The notes beneath the pieces were generated by a model that did no database searches, was not told the origin of the DNA, and saw nothing but the letters and a program-made list of their open reading frames with translations. A DNA stretch of 64,000 bases from Faecalispora anaeroviscerum (GTDB taxonomy: Bacteria; Bacillota; Clostridia; Oscillospirales; Acutalibacteraceae): positions 248,001 to 312,000 of the forward strand of contig NZ_CANOOQ010000001.1 in NCBI RefSeq assembly GCF_947568225.1, in the 5' to 3' direction. The position numbers were made by a program, and so were the translations under genes. Shown piece after piece: positions 16,105 to 24,926 of the stretch; positions within the stretch are counted from its first letter, which is position 1; every line of letters starts with the position of its first letter.

Positions 16105-17775
16105 TTATCGGCTTGATTCCGTTTGTCCGGATGAACTGGAAAATTCCGTGTTCTGCTGAAATGACGAGTGGGAAGAAGAGGAAGCCTGTGAGGAGGAAGG
16201 AGCCGAAGAAGGCGATGCGCTTGACGTCGGCGCAGAGGAGGACGGCGTGCTCGACACCGGCTTCGAGGAGGTAGGCGTGGAAGAGGCCGGTGTGGAGGAA
16301 GTGGTTCCTTCCGTCCCGGGGCCTACCTTATAAATGTTCGCAATCGCGCGGTAATAGCTGCTCGGCAGGGCTTCGGTCTTTACGACCTTGCCGTTCAGGT
16401 AAAAAATTCGTTGTGCCGACGCGCGAGTCCCGGCGTTGCCCTTGCGGTCAAGAACCTTCTGGCCTTTTTTCAGTGTGGAATCCACCACAAGCTGATCCTG
16501 CGGCTGAGCCACGGTACTGGTCTTCTGCGATACGACCTCAATGTTATCATAATCGGGGGACTGGTAACCGTAAAGCGTTACTGTCACCTTCGTGCCGGAC
16601 ATGCCGGCTACAATGTATACGGGATATTCGGTAGGATTTTTAAATTGAAAATCCAGATATGGATAGCTGACAGTCGCGTCGAGACCCAGTGGAACATAAG
16701 AGGACTGCCACATATGATTGGCACGGCTGGTGATCTCCATATTGGAGCGGATGGCCGCACCATATAATGTGGAGGATACCTGGCATACGCCGCCGCCGTA
16801 CTCCAGCACTTTTTTTCCTCCGGAAATCGCCACGGCCTTGCGGTAGCCGTTTTCCGGCAGGTTGGAGTCGCCCGTAGCGTTATTGAATGAGAACACAGCG
16901 CCGGGTTCGATTACCTTACCGTTAATGGCTGCCGAGGCGACCTTCATGTTGTGGTTGCCGTCCGCGGTATTGGTAGAGGTGGTTGTGTAGGTGCCAAGCT
17001 TCTGCATATGGCTTTTCAGGAGTGCCTGAGTCACATCAAATGGAACCGTTTTAACAGGAATCTCAATCGTTCCCGTACCACTGCTGTTGATCATGGCGTT
17101 CACCTGAGAAAGCAGCGAGTCGTTGTCCACAGCAAGGCCGTCTTTTCCATCTTTATATTGAAATGTAGCCGTGGCGGAATCGAAAGAGGCCACGGTGGCA
17201 TTGACTGGCGAAACATTAACAGCCTGCCCAATTTCAGTTAACTTCTGCTTTAATACGGTATCGTCATGTGTTGCCGCCAGTTTGTATGTTTTCGGGGTCG
17301 TTTTCAGCTCATCGATCAGCTTCAGGCGTTCCTCGTCGCTTCCGGTGCGGGCATAGGCATAGGCTTCGTCCAAAACCTCCTGTGTGTTGAAGCTGTACCC
17401 CAGATCTTCAGCGGAAATGGCCCAGCTTTTTTCGCCGTGAGTTAGCTGAATATCGATTTTCGGCAGAAGACCGGGCTGGGCTTTTTCCAGAAGCTGCTTG
17501 GCTTCTTCCTTTGTTTTTCCGCCCAGATCAATTCCTTCTACCACCGTTCCGGCGTAGTAGGTATCGGCCTGTAAAAGATTGGCCTCATTTTTGCTCTGCT
17601 CCTGCTGCTGGTAGTAAGAGACACCCGCAAACACAGCCGCGCCCAAAACCAGGACACCGACTGCGGCGGCCGCAATCTTTTTCCACCGGCCTGAGCCGTT
17701 TTTGCTGTGTTTCGGGGAAGAAGAATACAAATCCGTCAGGGATTCTTCCTGATGGGGATAAGTCAGTTGATTCAT
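16105..17775 (-). CDS. VanW/G5-domain membrane-anchored cell-wall protein
   Basis: 556 residues. A short cytoplasmic N-terminus and one membrane helix (about 33-53) precede a YoaR-like putative peptidoglycan-binding region (about 70-250). The VanW domain follows (about 270-400, with VFSFNNATGDSNLPENGYRKA and GGGVCQVSSTLYGA), then a G5-type beta domain (about 400-465). The tail of about 75 residues is almost only Ser, Pro, Thr and Ala, like wall-spanning linkers. VanW-domain function is unproven. GAAGGAAGG precedes the ATG. Confidence 0.88.
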   Translation of the reverse strand: MNQLTYPHQEESLTDLYSSSPKHSKNGSGRWKKIAAAAVGVLVLGAAVFAGVSYYQQQEQSKNEANLLQADTYYAGTVVEGIDLGGKTKEEAKQLLEKAQPGLLPKIDIQLTHGEKSWAISAEDLGYSFNTQEVLDEAYAYARTGSDEERLKLIDELKTTPKTYKLAATHDDTVLKQKLTEIGQAVNVSPVNATVASFDSATATFQYKDGKDGLAVDNDSLLSQVNAMINSSGTGTIEIPVKTVPFDVTQALLKSHMQKLGTYTTTSTNTADGNHNMKVASAAINGKVIEPGAVFSFNNATGDSNLPENGYRKAVAISGGKKVLEYGGGVCQVSSTLYGAAIRSNMEITSRANHMWQSSYVPLGLDATVSYPYLDFQFKNPTEYPVYIVAGMSGTKVTVTLYGYQSPDYDNIEVVSQKTSTVAQPQDQLVVDSTLKKGQKVLDRKGNAGTRASAQRIFYLNGKVVKTEALPSSYYRAIANIYKVGPGTEGTTSSTPASSTPTSSKPVSSTPSSSAPTSSASPSSAPSSSQASSSSHSSFQQNTEFSSSSGQTESSR

Positions 17776-17876
17776 GTTGTGATCCTTCCTTCCTGAAACT
17801 AAATTTGTTCTGCGCGATTCCTGGAAAAAGGCTGAGAACGCAGAAAAATAAGAATGATAAGGCTTTTCGCGAGTCT

Positions 17877-17905
17877 ATTTTATCGCCTTTTCAAATAAAT
17901 GTAAA
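17877..17905 (-). promoter_or_regulatory. Promoter of the VanW-domain gene
   Basis: TTTACA, 17 bp, TAAAAT on the minus strand, about 100 bp before the ATG. Confidence 0.6.
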
Positions 17906-17968
17906 GTTACATCTTTTACATAAGTTTCGAAAGCCCTTATTTTCCGTAAAATATTTACAGTTCAAGGC

Positions 17969-17997
17969 TTGAAACTTAGTGGGAAATACTATATTGT
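17969..17997 (+). promoter_or_regulatory. Promoter of the glycolipid glucosyltransferase gene
   Basis: TTGAAA, 17 bp, TATTGT on the plus strand. The predicted 5' leader is about 115 nt; it includes a small hairpin (AGAAATG/CATTTCT near 18020-18043) with no recognised aptamer. Confidence 0.5.
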
Positions 17998-18117
17998 ATA
18001 AATACGCGGCCTTGTAGCAAGAAATGCGGATTTTTTCATTTCTGCACTCTGGGCCGGTACTGTATTTTGAAAATACGCAGAACGGAGCTGTTCCGCTCTG
18101 ACAGGAGGAACCTTCAG

Positions 18118-19281
18118 GTGAAAATTCTTATTCTATCTGCGGCGACTGGAGGCGGCCATTTACGGGCATCCCATGCAATTGAGTCGTACCTTTTAGAGAA
18201 CACTTCAGATGTAGAAGTAAAAGTGGTTGATGCGTTAAAAACAATTCACCCGATCTTAGATAAAACAATTTGCGAGGGATACCATTTTTTGGCCACCAAG
18301 ACCCCGAAAATGTTTGGTCTGCTGTACCAAAAGTCAAACGAAGAAAATCCTCTGGCCCAGATGGTGCCCAAATTTAACAGTCTGTTTGGTCAGCGGCTGC
18401 TGCCCCTGTTCGAGGAATACCAGCCCGATGTGATCATCGCCACACACCCTTTTGTAACAGAGATGGTTTCCCATCTCAAAGAAAAAGGGCAGGTCAAGGT
18501 GCCGCTGATCTGTATTATGACAGACTACGGCCCTCATAAGGCCTGGATTTCGGATAATGTGGACGCTTATGTGGTGTCGAGCGAAGACATGGTGCCGGAA
18601 ATGGAGGCCATGGGTGTTCGGCGAGAAATTGTGTACCCGTTCGGCATCCCGGTGTACAATGTGTTTTTTGACAAGACCGATAAGGCTGCCTTACTTGAAG
18701 AGCTTGGAATGAAGCGAGATCTGCTTACCATTTTAATTATGGCAGGCAGCTTCGGTGTTTCAAACATTCTCCAGATTTATGAGGACATTGTGTGCCTGGA
18801 TCTCCCATTTCAGATCATCGTCATTACCGGCCGGAACGAAAAACTCTTCCAGGCGTTTGAGGACAAAATCGAAGAGTGCCGCCTGAGCCCACAGAGGGGC
18901 TGCAAGCACACTCGCTTGGTCTTTTTTACAAATGAAGTGGAAAAGTATATGCATGCGTCCGACCTGATTATTACAAAGCCCGGCGGACTGACAGTATCCG
19001 AGGCATTGGCTTGCAATGTGCCGCTGGCCGTGTTCGACGCGATTCCCGGCCAGGAGGAGGATAACGCAAATTTCCTGATGAGCCACGATATGGCGGTGCG
19101 TATTCGCAAGGGAGACGATTGTGCGGCCACAATTTCCGAGCTGCTGCGCAACCGTGAAAGGCTTGAAAAGATGCGGCAGTCCTGCCAGAGCTTCGATAAA
19201 TCACAGTCTTCCAAAAATATTTTGTCTCTGATGAACGAGCTGGTGGCAAAACAAAAGGAAGAAGCTGCCCTATTAAAGTAA
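18118..19281 (+). CDS. UgtP/MGDG-synthase-like glycosyltransferase (processive diacylglycerol glucosyltransferase type)
   Basis: 387 residues. The N-terminal domain has the family loop SAATGGGHLRASHAIESY (about 7-24) seen in monogalactosyl-diacylglycerol synthases and UgtP. The C-terminal UDP-binding domain carries ITKPGGLTVSEALACNVPLA and PGQEEDNANFL (about 300-330). It should add glucose or galactose to diacylglycerol at the inner membrane face, giving glycolipid for membranes and lipoteichoic-acid anchors. GTG 18118 has AGGAGG nine bases upstream; the in-frame ATG 18067 lacks a ribosome site. Confidence 0.88.
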   Translation: MKILILSAATGGGHLRASHAIESYLLENTSDVEVKVVDALKTIHPILDKTICEGYHFLATKTPKMFGLLYQKSNEENPLAQMVPKFNSLFGQRLLPLFEEYQPDVIIATHPFVTEMVSHLKEKGQVKVPLICIMTDYGPHKAWISDNVDAYVVSSEDMVPEMEAMGVRREIVYPFGIPVYNVFFDKTDKAALLEELGMKRDLLTILIMAGSFGVSNILQIYEDIVCLDLPFQIIVITGRNEKLFQAFEDKIEECRLSPQRGCKHTRLVFFTNEVEKYMHASDLIITKPGGLTVSEALACNVPLAVFDAIPGQEEDNANFLMSHDMAVRIRKGDDCAATISELLRNRERLEKMRQSCQSFDKSQSSKNILSLMNELVAKQKEEAALLK

Positions 19282-19286
19282 GATAT

Positions 19287-19330
19287 AAACGAGGTTATCC
19301 CCCGCCTTTGGCGGGGGATAACCTCGTTTT
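19287..19330. terminator. Bidirectional terminator
   Basis: A perfect 20-bp stem (AAACGAGGTTATCCCCCGCC and its complement) around TTT, flanked by A and T runs on both sides. It separates the convergent glucosyltransferase and trkA genes and contains the genome's recurring CCGCC/GGCGG core. Confidence 0.9.
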
Positions 19331-19344
19331 ATGGCTTGGACGGA

Positions 19345-20013
19345 TTACATTCCTGCGCCCAAAATCTTTTCCATATTCTGCAGCTGATCCATATCGACAA
19401 TGGATACGACCTTGTCGCCGCCCTGCAGCATGGTTTCGCCGCGGGGAATCAACAGATCGGAATTACGGATAATGGCAACAAGCACGCATTCGGTGGGCAG
19501 CTGAATATCGCGCAGCAGCTTGCCCTGTACGGGGGAGTTTGGCTCGACCATGCGCTCAACCAGCGAATACTTGCCGCCGTGGAGCTTGAGCAGCGTCATC
19601 ATGTCACCCATCGACATTTCTTCCGCTACGAGGCGGGCCATCAGATCGGCCTGATTCAGAGCGGCGTCAATGCCCATCATGGGAGTGAAGAGCCATGCGT
19701 TTTTCGGATTGTTGACACGGCCGATCACCCTGCGCACGCCGTATTCCAGGCGGGCCAGTGTGCCGATTACCAGATTGTTTTCATCTGAGCCGGTCACGGC
19801 GGCCACAACATCCGCCTGGCGGATGCCTGCGTCCTCTAACACCTTAGGCTCTGCACCGTTTCCCTGCAGAATGGCATCGTGCGGCAGAGCTTTTCGAAGA
19901 ACCTCAATCCGGTTGTCCTTTGCTTCAATAATGGTGATCTTGTGCCCGCGTTCAATCAGAAGCGATGCAAGGTAGCAGCCTACCTGGCCGCCGCCGACAA
20001 TAATAACCTTCAT
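19345..20013 (-). CDS. TrkA/KtrA-type potassium-channel regulatory protein (second of two)
   Basis: 222 residues. An RCK_N Rossmann domain (about 1-125) starts MKVIIVGGGQVGCYLASLL and includes DENNLVIGTLA; an RCK_C domain follows (about 135-220). Such proteins bind NAD(H), ATP/ADP or c-di-AMP and gate Trk/Ktr potassium transporters. ATG 20013 follows GAGGGGG; an upstream open stretch is antisense noise from the neighbouring gene. It is the last gene of the TPR-ATPase-TrkA-TrkA operon, and no TrkH/KtrB channel is in the window. Confidence 0.9.
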   Translation of the reverse strand: MKVIIVGGGQVGCYLASLLIERGHKITIIEAKDNRIEVLRKALPHDAILQGNGAEPKVLEDAGIRQADVVAAVTGSDENNLVIGTLARLEYGVRRVIGRVNNPKNAWLFTPMMGIDAALNQADLMARLVAEEMSMGDMMTLLKLHGGKYSLVERMVEPNSPVQGKLLRDIQLPTECVLVAIIRNSDLLIPRGETMLQGGDKVVSIVDMDQLQNMEKILGAGM

Positions 20014-20026
20014 GATTTCATCCCCC

Positions 20027-20680
20027 TCACATCGTTTTGCCGAGCAGTCTGCGCAGCTGACCGCCGGAAGCGGAGATTTCTGCGATGTAGACAACGTCGC
20101 CCTTTTGAAATACCGTTCCGGTGGTTGGCAGCAGGGTCTTGTTGTCGCGCTCAATCGCAACAACGTGAATATCGCCTACCACCGTCAGCTCGTTCACCCG
20201 GTGCCCGACTAAAAGGGACGGCAGCTCTACGCGTACCAGCTCCGCCTCGCCGCTACCAAAGCTGTAAACCTGATTCAGCGTGGAATACGACAGCAAATCC
20301 GAAGCGCGCTTAATGCCCCACGTGGTGGTGGAGAGGGTCTGTACCCCAAGGCGCTTGTAAATTTCTGCCTTTTCGCGGTCGTACAGGCGTGCGACCACTT
20401 TCGGAACATGGTAAATCTCTTTGGCGATGCGGGCAATTACGGCGTTCGATTCATCGCTGGAGGTAAAAGCCGCCAGCGCATCGGTGCGTTCAATTTGCGC
20501 CTGATGCAGAACGTCCTTGTCAAAGCCGATGCCTTCTACCGTTTTTCCTTGAAAGTTTTTACCGAGCTGGAGAAACGCTGCGGGGTCAGAGTCAATAACG
20601 GTAACGGCGTGACCGGCTTTACTCATGGCCTGCGCAAGGCCGGAGCCGTTGCGCCCGCACCCTACAATAATGATTTTCAT
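20027..20680 (-). CDS. TrkA-type potassium regulatory protein (first of two)
   Basis: 217 residues: RCK_N with MKIIIVGCGRNGSGLAQAM and SSDESNAVIARIA, then RCK_C (about 140-215). The GxGxxG dinucleotide loop is intact. The ATG overlaps the stop of the P-type ATPase gene (ATGA) with GGGAGG upstream, so the two are coupled. This arrangement suggests that nucleotide sensing is tied to the ATPase or to a Ktr channel encoded elsewhere. Confidence 0.9.
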   Translation of the reverse strand: MKIIIVGCGRNGSGLAQAMSKAGHAVTVIDSDPAAFLQLGKNFQGKTVEGIGFDKDVLHQAQIERTDALAAFTSSDESNAVIARIAKEIYHVPKVVARLYDREKAEIYKRLGVQTLSTTTWGIKRASDLLSYSTLNQVYSFGSGEAELVRVELPSLLVGHRVNELTVVGDIHVVAIERDNKTLLPTTGTVFQKGDVVYIAEISASGGQLRRLLGKTM

Positions 20681-23577
20681 CAGATAGCCTCCCTTTTTGC
20701 GTCATTGGGATTATTAGTATGGGGTTGGTCGTTATTTTTCTTCCTTCTGCGGTCCGACCGGCGCAGGAACCATTTGCGCGCTTCATCCAGCAGCAGCATA
20801 GCGAATGGGATGAACAGCAGCATCCCCAGGTGATTCAGCGGCAGAGGAGCTGTGTTGAACAGGTTGTGCAGGAAGGGGAGCGGCAGGAAGACAAGGCACG
20901 CAAGGAGCGTAAATTCTACTGCGATACCGACCAGAATCAGGCGATTGCTGAACAAACCGATCTTGAAGATAGACGTACGGTCTGTGCGGCAGGCGAATAC
21001 CGCGCCCATCTGTGACAGCACGATGGCGGCAAAGGTAATGGAAGTGGTCATCCGGTATGCGATACCATCGCAAGCCAGGGGAACTGCGGGCCAGCCCATC
21101 AGGAAGTTCAGGAAGAAGTATGCAGCAATACCGAACGCTGCTTCAAGCATACCGTACCACAGAAAAGCCCTGAAAATCAAGGGGCGATTGAGCAAAACAT
21201 CTTTTCTGGAACGCGGGGGCGCATCCATCACGCCCTCCTCCGGAGCTTCACAGCCAAGGCCCATAGCGGGCACCATGTCGGTGCCAAGGTCGATCGCCAG
21301 CACCTGCATAATTGTCAGGGGCAGCGGAATCAGTCCGCCGGAGAACAGGTACAGAACCATCGGCACGGCACAAGACATATTACTGGTGAAAATATAAAGC
21401 ACAAACCTGCGGATGTTGCTGTATACCGCGCGGCCTTCCTCAATGGCGTTGACGATGGAGGCAAAGTTGTCGTCGGTCAGAATCATGTCGGCGGCTTCCT
21501 TGGCCACGTCCGTTCCAGAACGGCCCATCGCAACGCCGATGTCTGCCTTTTTCAGTGCGGGGGAGTCGTTGACTCCGTCGCCTGTTACGGCAACAATCTG
21601 CTTCATATCCTGCAGTGCGCTTACTACCTGAAGCTTCTGCTCCGGGGCGACGCGCGCGAAGATCACTTCATCTTTCAGCGCTTTCTCCAGGTCCTGCTGG
21701 CTCATGGTTTCCAGCTCCAGGCCTGTGATGATGCGGGGATGACTGCCGGAAACAATCCCGATGCGGCGGGCGATGCTCTCCGCGGTCAGGCCGTAGTCGC
21801 CGGTGATCATAATGATGCGAATGCCGGCCTTGTGGCACTTTTTCACGGCGGCGGCAACCTCCGGGCGGGGTGGGTCGACCATGGCGATCAGGCCTAGGAA
21901 GGTTAAATCCTGCTCAATCAGCTCGGGGGTGTATTCGCTCAGGCTGGTCGGCAGAGCGATTTCTCCGGTCAGCTCGCGGCAGGCAACTGCCAGTACGCGC
22001 AGGCCTTTTTTGGCGTATTCGTCATTGATTGTCATAATCTGTTGGCGTTCCTCGTCGCTCATTCCGGAAACCAGACCGTTTCTGCGCTGACGGGTACACA
22101 GGTCGAGAACCTCTTTCGGCGCGCCCTTCACATAGGCCAGGCGGTTGACGCCTCTGGGCTGGTGAATGGTGCTCATGCGCTTTCGGCTCGAATCGAAGGG
22201 CAGCTCACGCAAACGGGGAATCACTGTGCTGAGTTGATCCAAATCCAATCCGTTTTTCTGCGCCACAACCAACAGCGCGGCTTCGGTGGGATCGCCTAGA
22301 ACAGTAAAGTGATTGTTTTCTTCATTGGGGGGCAGCAGTCTGGCGTCGCAGCACAGCCCCGCACCGGTCAGCAGCTGGCACAGGTCGGCATTGTCCTTGT
22401 CGGTGGGCTGTCCGTTCTCTTCCAGAATCTGCCCGCCCTCGGCATTGTAGCCTACTCCGGTTACTTCCAGGTTTCGACCGTCGAACCAGATGTTGCTGAC
22501 GGTCATTTCGTTCTGGGTCAGGGTGCCGGTTTTATCGGTGCAAATTACCGTGGTGCAGCCGAGCGTTTCCACAGCAGACAGGCGCTTAATCAGCGCGTTG
22601 CGCTTTGCCATGCGCTGCACGCCCATAGCGAGTGACAGCGTAACGGTGGGGAGAAGCCCCTCCGGGATAAACGCCACAATCATGCCCAGAGCAAAGATAA
22701 ATGCCGCTACGGGTTCGGATTTTGCAAGAAAGATTGCCAGAATAAAGAATACGACGCCGATCGAAACAGCAATAGCCGAAACTTTTTTCGTTAGATTGCC
22801 CATTTCCTTTTGCAGAGGACTGGACTCATCCTTCAGGCTCTGGGTCAGCCCGGCGATGCGGCCGAATTCAGTGTCCATTCCGGTGGAGCAGACAATGGCC
22901 TTGCCGGTACCGGAGGAAACCGTTGTTCCGGCAAAAACAAGGTTAGGCGACTCCACAGTGGAAATGTCGGTTCGAAGCACCTGGTCGCGTCCCTTATGCA
23001 CGGGGTTCGATTCTCCGGTCAGGGTAGACTGGTTCACGCGCAAGTCGTTGTCTTCCACAAGGCGTGCGTCTGCTGAGATCATGTCGCCTTCCGACAGCAG
23101 CATGATGTCGCCGGGAACGAGATCCTCAGCCAAAAGGCGAAGCTCCTCGCCGCCGCGCAGCACGCGGACGTAATCTGGCAGCAGCTTTTTGAGGGCCTCA
23201 GTCGCTTTTCCGGCGCGGAACTCCTGCCAGAAGCTGAACACGCCATTAATGACGTTGACCATCCAGACCGCGATAGCAAGCTCCGGCATTCCTGCGATGA
23301 GTGCGACAATACCGGCGATCCAAAGCAGAATAGCCATCAGGTGGGTAAAGTTGGAGAGGAACTTCCAGATCAGAGGCTGTCCCTTTTTTTCCTGAATCGT
23401 ATTTTTGCCGTACTTCTTCAGGCGCGTCTGCGCCTCTGCGGCAGAAATGCCCTGTGCCGAGGTATCCAGCGCTCCGTATACTTCCGAGACGGGCAACTGA
23501 CGGATTTTACGGGGTAAATCATTGACCGGCGGTGCAGCCGGCTGTTGAGTAGTGGTTTGCGATTTTAATTCTTTCAT
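20680..23577 (-). CDS. P-type cation-transporting ATPase, type II (IIC-like)
   Basis: 965 residues with the full P2 ATPase layout: cation-ATPase N-domain, TGES actuator (about 187-190), PEGLL in helix 4 (about 305), phosphorylation site DKTGTLT (Asp about 348), KGAP nucleotide site, GDGVNDSPAL hinge, and six C-terminal helices. The helix-4 context AFIPEGLLPTVTLSLAMG, followed by RMAKRNALIKRLSAVETLG, resembles Na+/K+-ATPase-type IIC pumps more than SERCA-like Ca2+ pumps (which have IPEGLP). Substrate is likely Na+, K+ or Ca2+. ATG 23577 overlaps the TPR gene stop. Confidence 0.92.
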   Translation of the reverse strand: MKELKSQTTTQQPAAPPVNDLPRKIRQLPVSEVYGALDTSAQGISAAEAQTRLKKYGKNTIQEKKGQPLIWKFLSNFTHLMAILLWIAGIVALIAGMPELAIAVWMVNVINGVFSFWQEFRAGKATEALKKLLPDYVRVLRGGEELRLLAEDLVPGDIMLLSEGDMISADARLVEDNDLRVNQSTLTGESNPVHKGRDQVLRTDISTVESPNLVFAGTTVSSGTGKAIVCSTGMDTEFGRIAGLTQSLKDESSPLQKEMGNLTKKVSAIAVSIGVVFFILAIFLAKSEPVAAFIFALGMIVAFIPEGLLPTVTLSLAMGVQRMAKRNALIKRLSAVETLGCTTVICTDKTGTLTQNEMTVSNIWFDGRNLEVTGVGYNAEGGQILEENGQPTDKDNADLCQLLTGAGLCCDARLLPPNEENNHFTVLGDPTEAALLVVAQKNGLDLDQLSTVIPRLRELPFDSSRKRMSTIHQPRGVNRLAYVKGAPKEVLDLCTRQRRNGLVSGMSDEERQQIMTINDEYAKKGLRVLAVACRELTGEIALPTSLSEYTPELIEQDLTFLGLIAMVDPPRPEVAAAVKKCHKAGIRIIMITGDYGLTAESIARRIGIVSGSHPRIITGLELETMSQQDLEKALKDEVIFARVAPEQKLQVVSALQDMKQIVAVTGDGVNDSPALKKADIGVAMGRSGTDVAKEAADMILTDDNFASIVNAIEEGRAVYSNIRRFVLYIFTSNMSCAVPMVLYLFSGGLIPLPLTIMQVLAIDLGTDMVPAMGLGCEAPEEGVMDAPPRSRKDVLLNRPLIFRAFLWYGMLEAAFGIAAYFFLNFLMGWPAVPLACDGIAYRMTTSITFAAIVLSQMGAVFACRTDRTSIFKIGLFSNRLILVGIAVEFTLLACLVFLPLPFLHNLFNTAPLPLNHLGMLLFIPFAMLLLDEARKWFLRRSDRRRKKNNDQPHTNNPNDAKREAI

Positions 23578-23972
23578 CGTTCTGCTCTCCGTTCCATAAC
23601 ATGTATAATTCCATTTGGATCCCGCCGGGTACAAAACGCGAGATGAGGCGTTGCGCCGCAGTCTGATTCTTCATAGGCGCATTCACCGTCGGGAGTCAGG
23701 CTGCCAAGCCGGTTTAAATTGTATCGGGCCGGCAGATAGGTTGGATCGAGCGCCCACGCGCACCGAAAATGCCGCATCGCTCCCAAGGTGTTGCTTTCCT
23801 GCTCCAGAAGAATCCCCATGAGGTTGTGGGGATGCGGTGCATGGGGAAAAGTCCCCATGGCGTTTGAAATCAATCGTTCACATTCTTCGTATTTTTGTTC
23901 GTGAATCAGCAGCCTCGCGACTCTGCAAAGCTCGGTCAATTTCTCTTCTTGAATAGTAGCCGCAGATTTCAT
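23574..23972 (-). CDS. TPR-like small protein preceding the P-type ATPase
   Basis: 132 residues, helical. One or two tetratricopeptide-like units (about 8-85; ECERLISNAMGTFPHAPHPHNLMG and AMRHFRCAWALDPTYLPARYNL in pattern A-x8-P) are followed by a Cys-containing tail. It lacks signal and membrane segments. Its stop overlaps the ATPase ATG. It is probably a cytoplasmic partner or regulator of the pump; the role is unknown. A ribosome site AAGGTG precedes the ATG. Confidence 0.75.
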   Translation of the reverse strand: MKSAATIQEEKLTELCRVARLLIHEQKYEECERLISNAMGTFPHAPHPHNLMGILLEQESNTLGAMRHFRCAWALDPTYLPARYNLNRLGSLTPDGECAYEESDCGATPHLAFCTRRDPNGIIHVMERRAER

Positions 23973-24015
23973 ACTGTAACACCTTACCTGTCAGCCTTTC
24001 TTGATTTCCGTTCTT

Positions 24016-24021
24016 ATTCTA
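24016..24021 (-). promoter_or_regulatory. -10 element of the TPR-ATPase-TrkA operon
   Basis: On the minus strand TAGAAT at -10, with a poor -35 (CACCCA) 17 bp upstream. This suggests an activator-dependent promoter. Confidence 0.5.
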
Positions 24022-24030
24022 GCGAAGAGT

Positions 24031-24080
24031 CTGTGAGATGGGTGTGAAAAGGCAGACAATGGTGTGAGAATGCTGTGAGA
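24031..24080 (-). promoter_or_regulatory. Four TCACA direct repeats with 11-bp spacing: predicted response-regulator sites
   Basis: On the minus strand TTCTCACA, TTCTCACA, TTTTCACA and ATCTCACA recur. The TGTGA complements start at 24032, 24043, 24063 and 24074. The pairs have an 11-bp internal period and lie 31 bp apart, and the nearer pair overlaps the -35. This is the geometry of OmpR/PhoB/KdpE sites, and a KdpE-like regulator is encoded next door. Confidence 0.65.
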
Positions 24081-24130
24081 ATTGGAATTTGTTCGTTTGT
24101 TGGCTTCAGGTGCAGACCGATTGAAGCAGC

Positions 24131-24173
24131 AAAAAGAGCCTGATACGGATATTCTTCCGCATCAGGCTTTTTT
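24131..24173 (-). terminator. Terminator after the KdpE-like gene
   Basis: AGCCTGAT pairs with ATCAGGCT, with a further inner CGGA/TCCG stem, flanked by A5 and T6 runs so that it could work in both directions. Confidence 0.8.
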
Positions 24174-24227
24174 CATGTAAAAATAATGTTTTTCCAGTAA
24201 AACTTTTACACTTTTGAAAATAGGGGA

Positions 24228-24926
24228 CTATTCATCCACCAGCCGGTATCCTACCCCAATTTCGGTTACGATGTAGCGCGGCTTTGCCGGGTTTGTTTCC
24301 ACTTTGCGGCGCAGCGCAGCCATCAGCGCGCGCAGGGCTTGGGTGTCGTTGCCGTAACCGACTCCCCATACCTCACGAATAATGTATCTGGTTGTCAGCA
24401 CCTTGCCGCAGTTTTTGAACAGCAAAGCCAGCAGACTGTATTCCATGGGGGTCAGGTGAAGCTCTTCTCCGCTAAGGTAGGTCAGGCGTCGCTCCATATC
24501 AATTTTCAGCTCTCCCACCTGATAGACTGCCTGGGGCTTTTCAGCGTTCTGCCTGCGCAGATGCCGGATAGCAACACGGATACGCGCCAAAAGCTCAGTA
24601 GCGGAAAACGGTTTTGTCAGGTAATCGTCCGCGCCGGCATCGAGCGCCGCAGCCTTTTCTCTGTCCTGATCCCGGGCGGAGACGACTATGATGGGCATGT
24701 CCGACCATTCGCGCACCTTTTTGATGATTTCCATGCCGTCGCAGTCCGGCAGACCCAGATCGAGCAGCAAAAGCTCGATCGGTTCCGAAATCAATAGGCT
24801 CATGGCGCCGTGTCCGGTGTTTGCACTCAGGTAAGAAAAACCATCCTGCTCGAGCGCATAGCTGATGAAGCTTTGAATTTGTCTGTCGTCCTCTACAACC
24901 AGAATTTTATGAGTGGCTTCACTCAT
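24228..24926 (-). CDS. KdpE-like OmpR-family response regulator
   Basis: 232 residues. The receiver domain (1-120) has the acidic pair EDD (12-14), phospho-acceptor Asp in LLLLDLGLPD (about 56) and Lys in YLTKPF (about 107). The winged-helix DNA-binding domain (about 130-230) has LTPMEYSLLALLFKNCGKV and the terminal YIVTEIGVGYRL wing, closest to KdpE. It should bind the tandem repeats upstream of the ATPase operon. Its ATG overlaps the kinase gene by eight bases. Confidence 0.92.
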   Translation of the reverse strand: MSEATHKILVVEDDRQIQSFISYALEQDGFSYLSANTGHGAMSLLISEPIELLLLDLGLPDCDGMEIIKKVREWSDMPIIVVSARDQDREKAAALDAGADDYLTKPFSATELLARIRVAIRHLRRQNAEKPQAVYQVGELKIDMERRLTYLSGEELHLTPMEYSLLALLFKNCGKVLTTRYIIREVWGVGYGNDTQALRALMAALRRKVETNPAKPRYIVTEIGVGYRLVDE

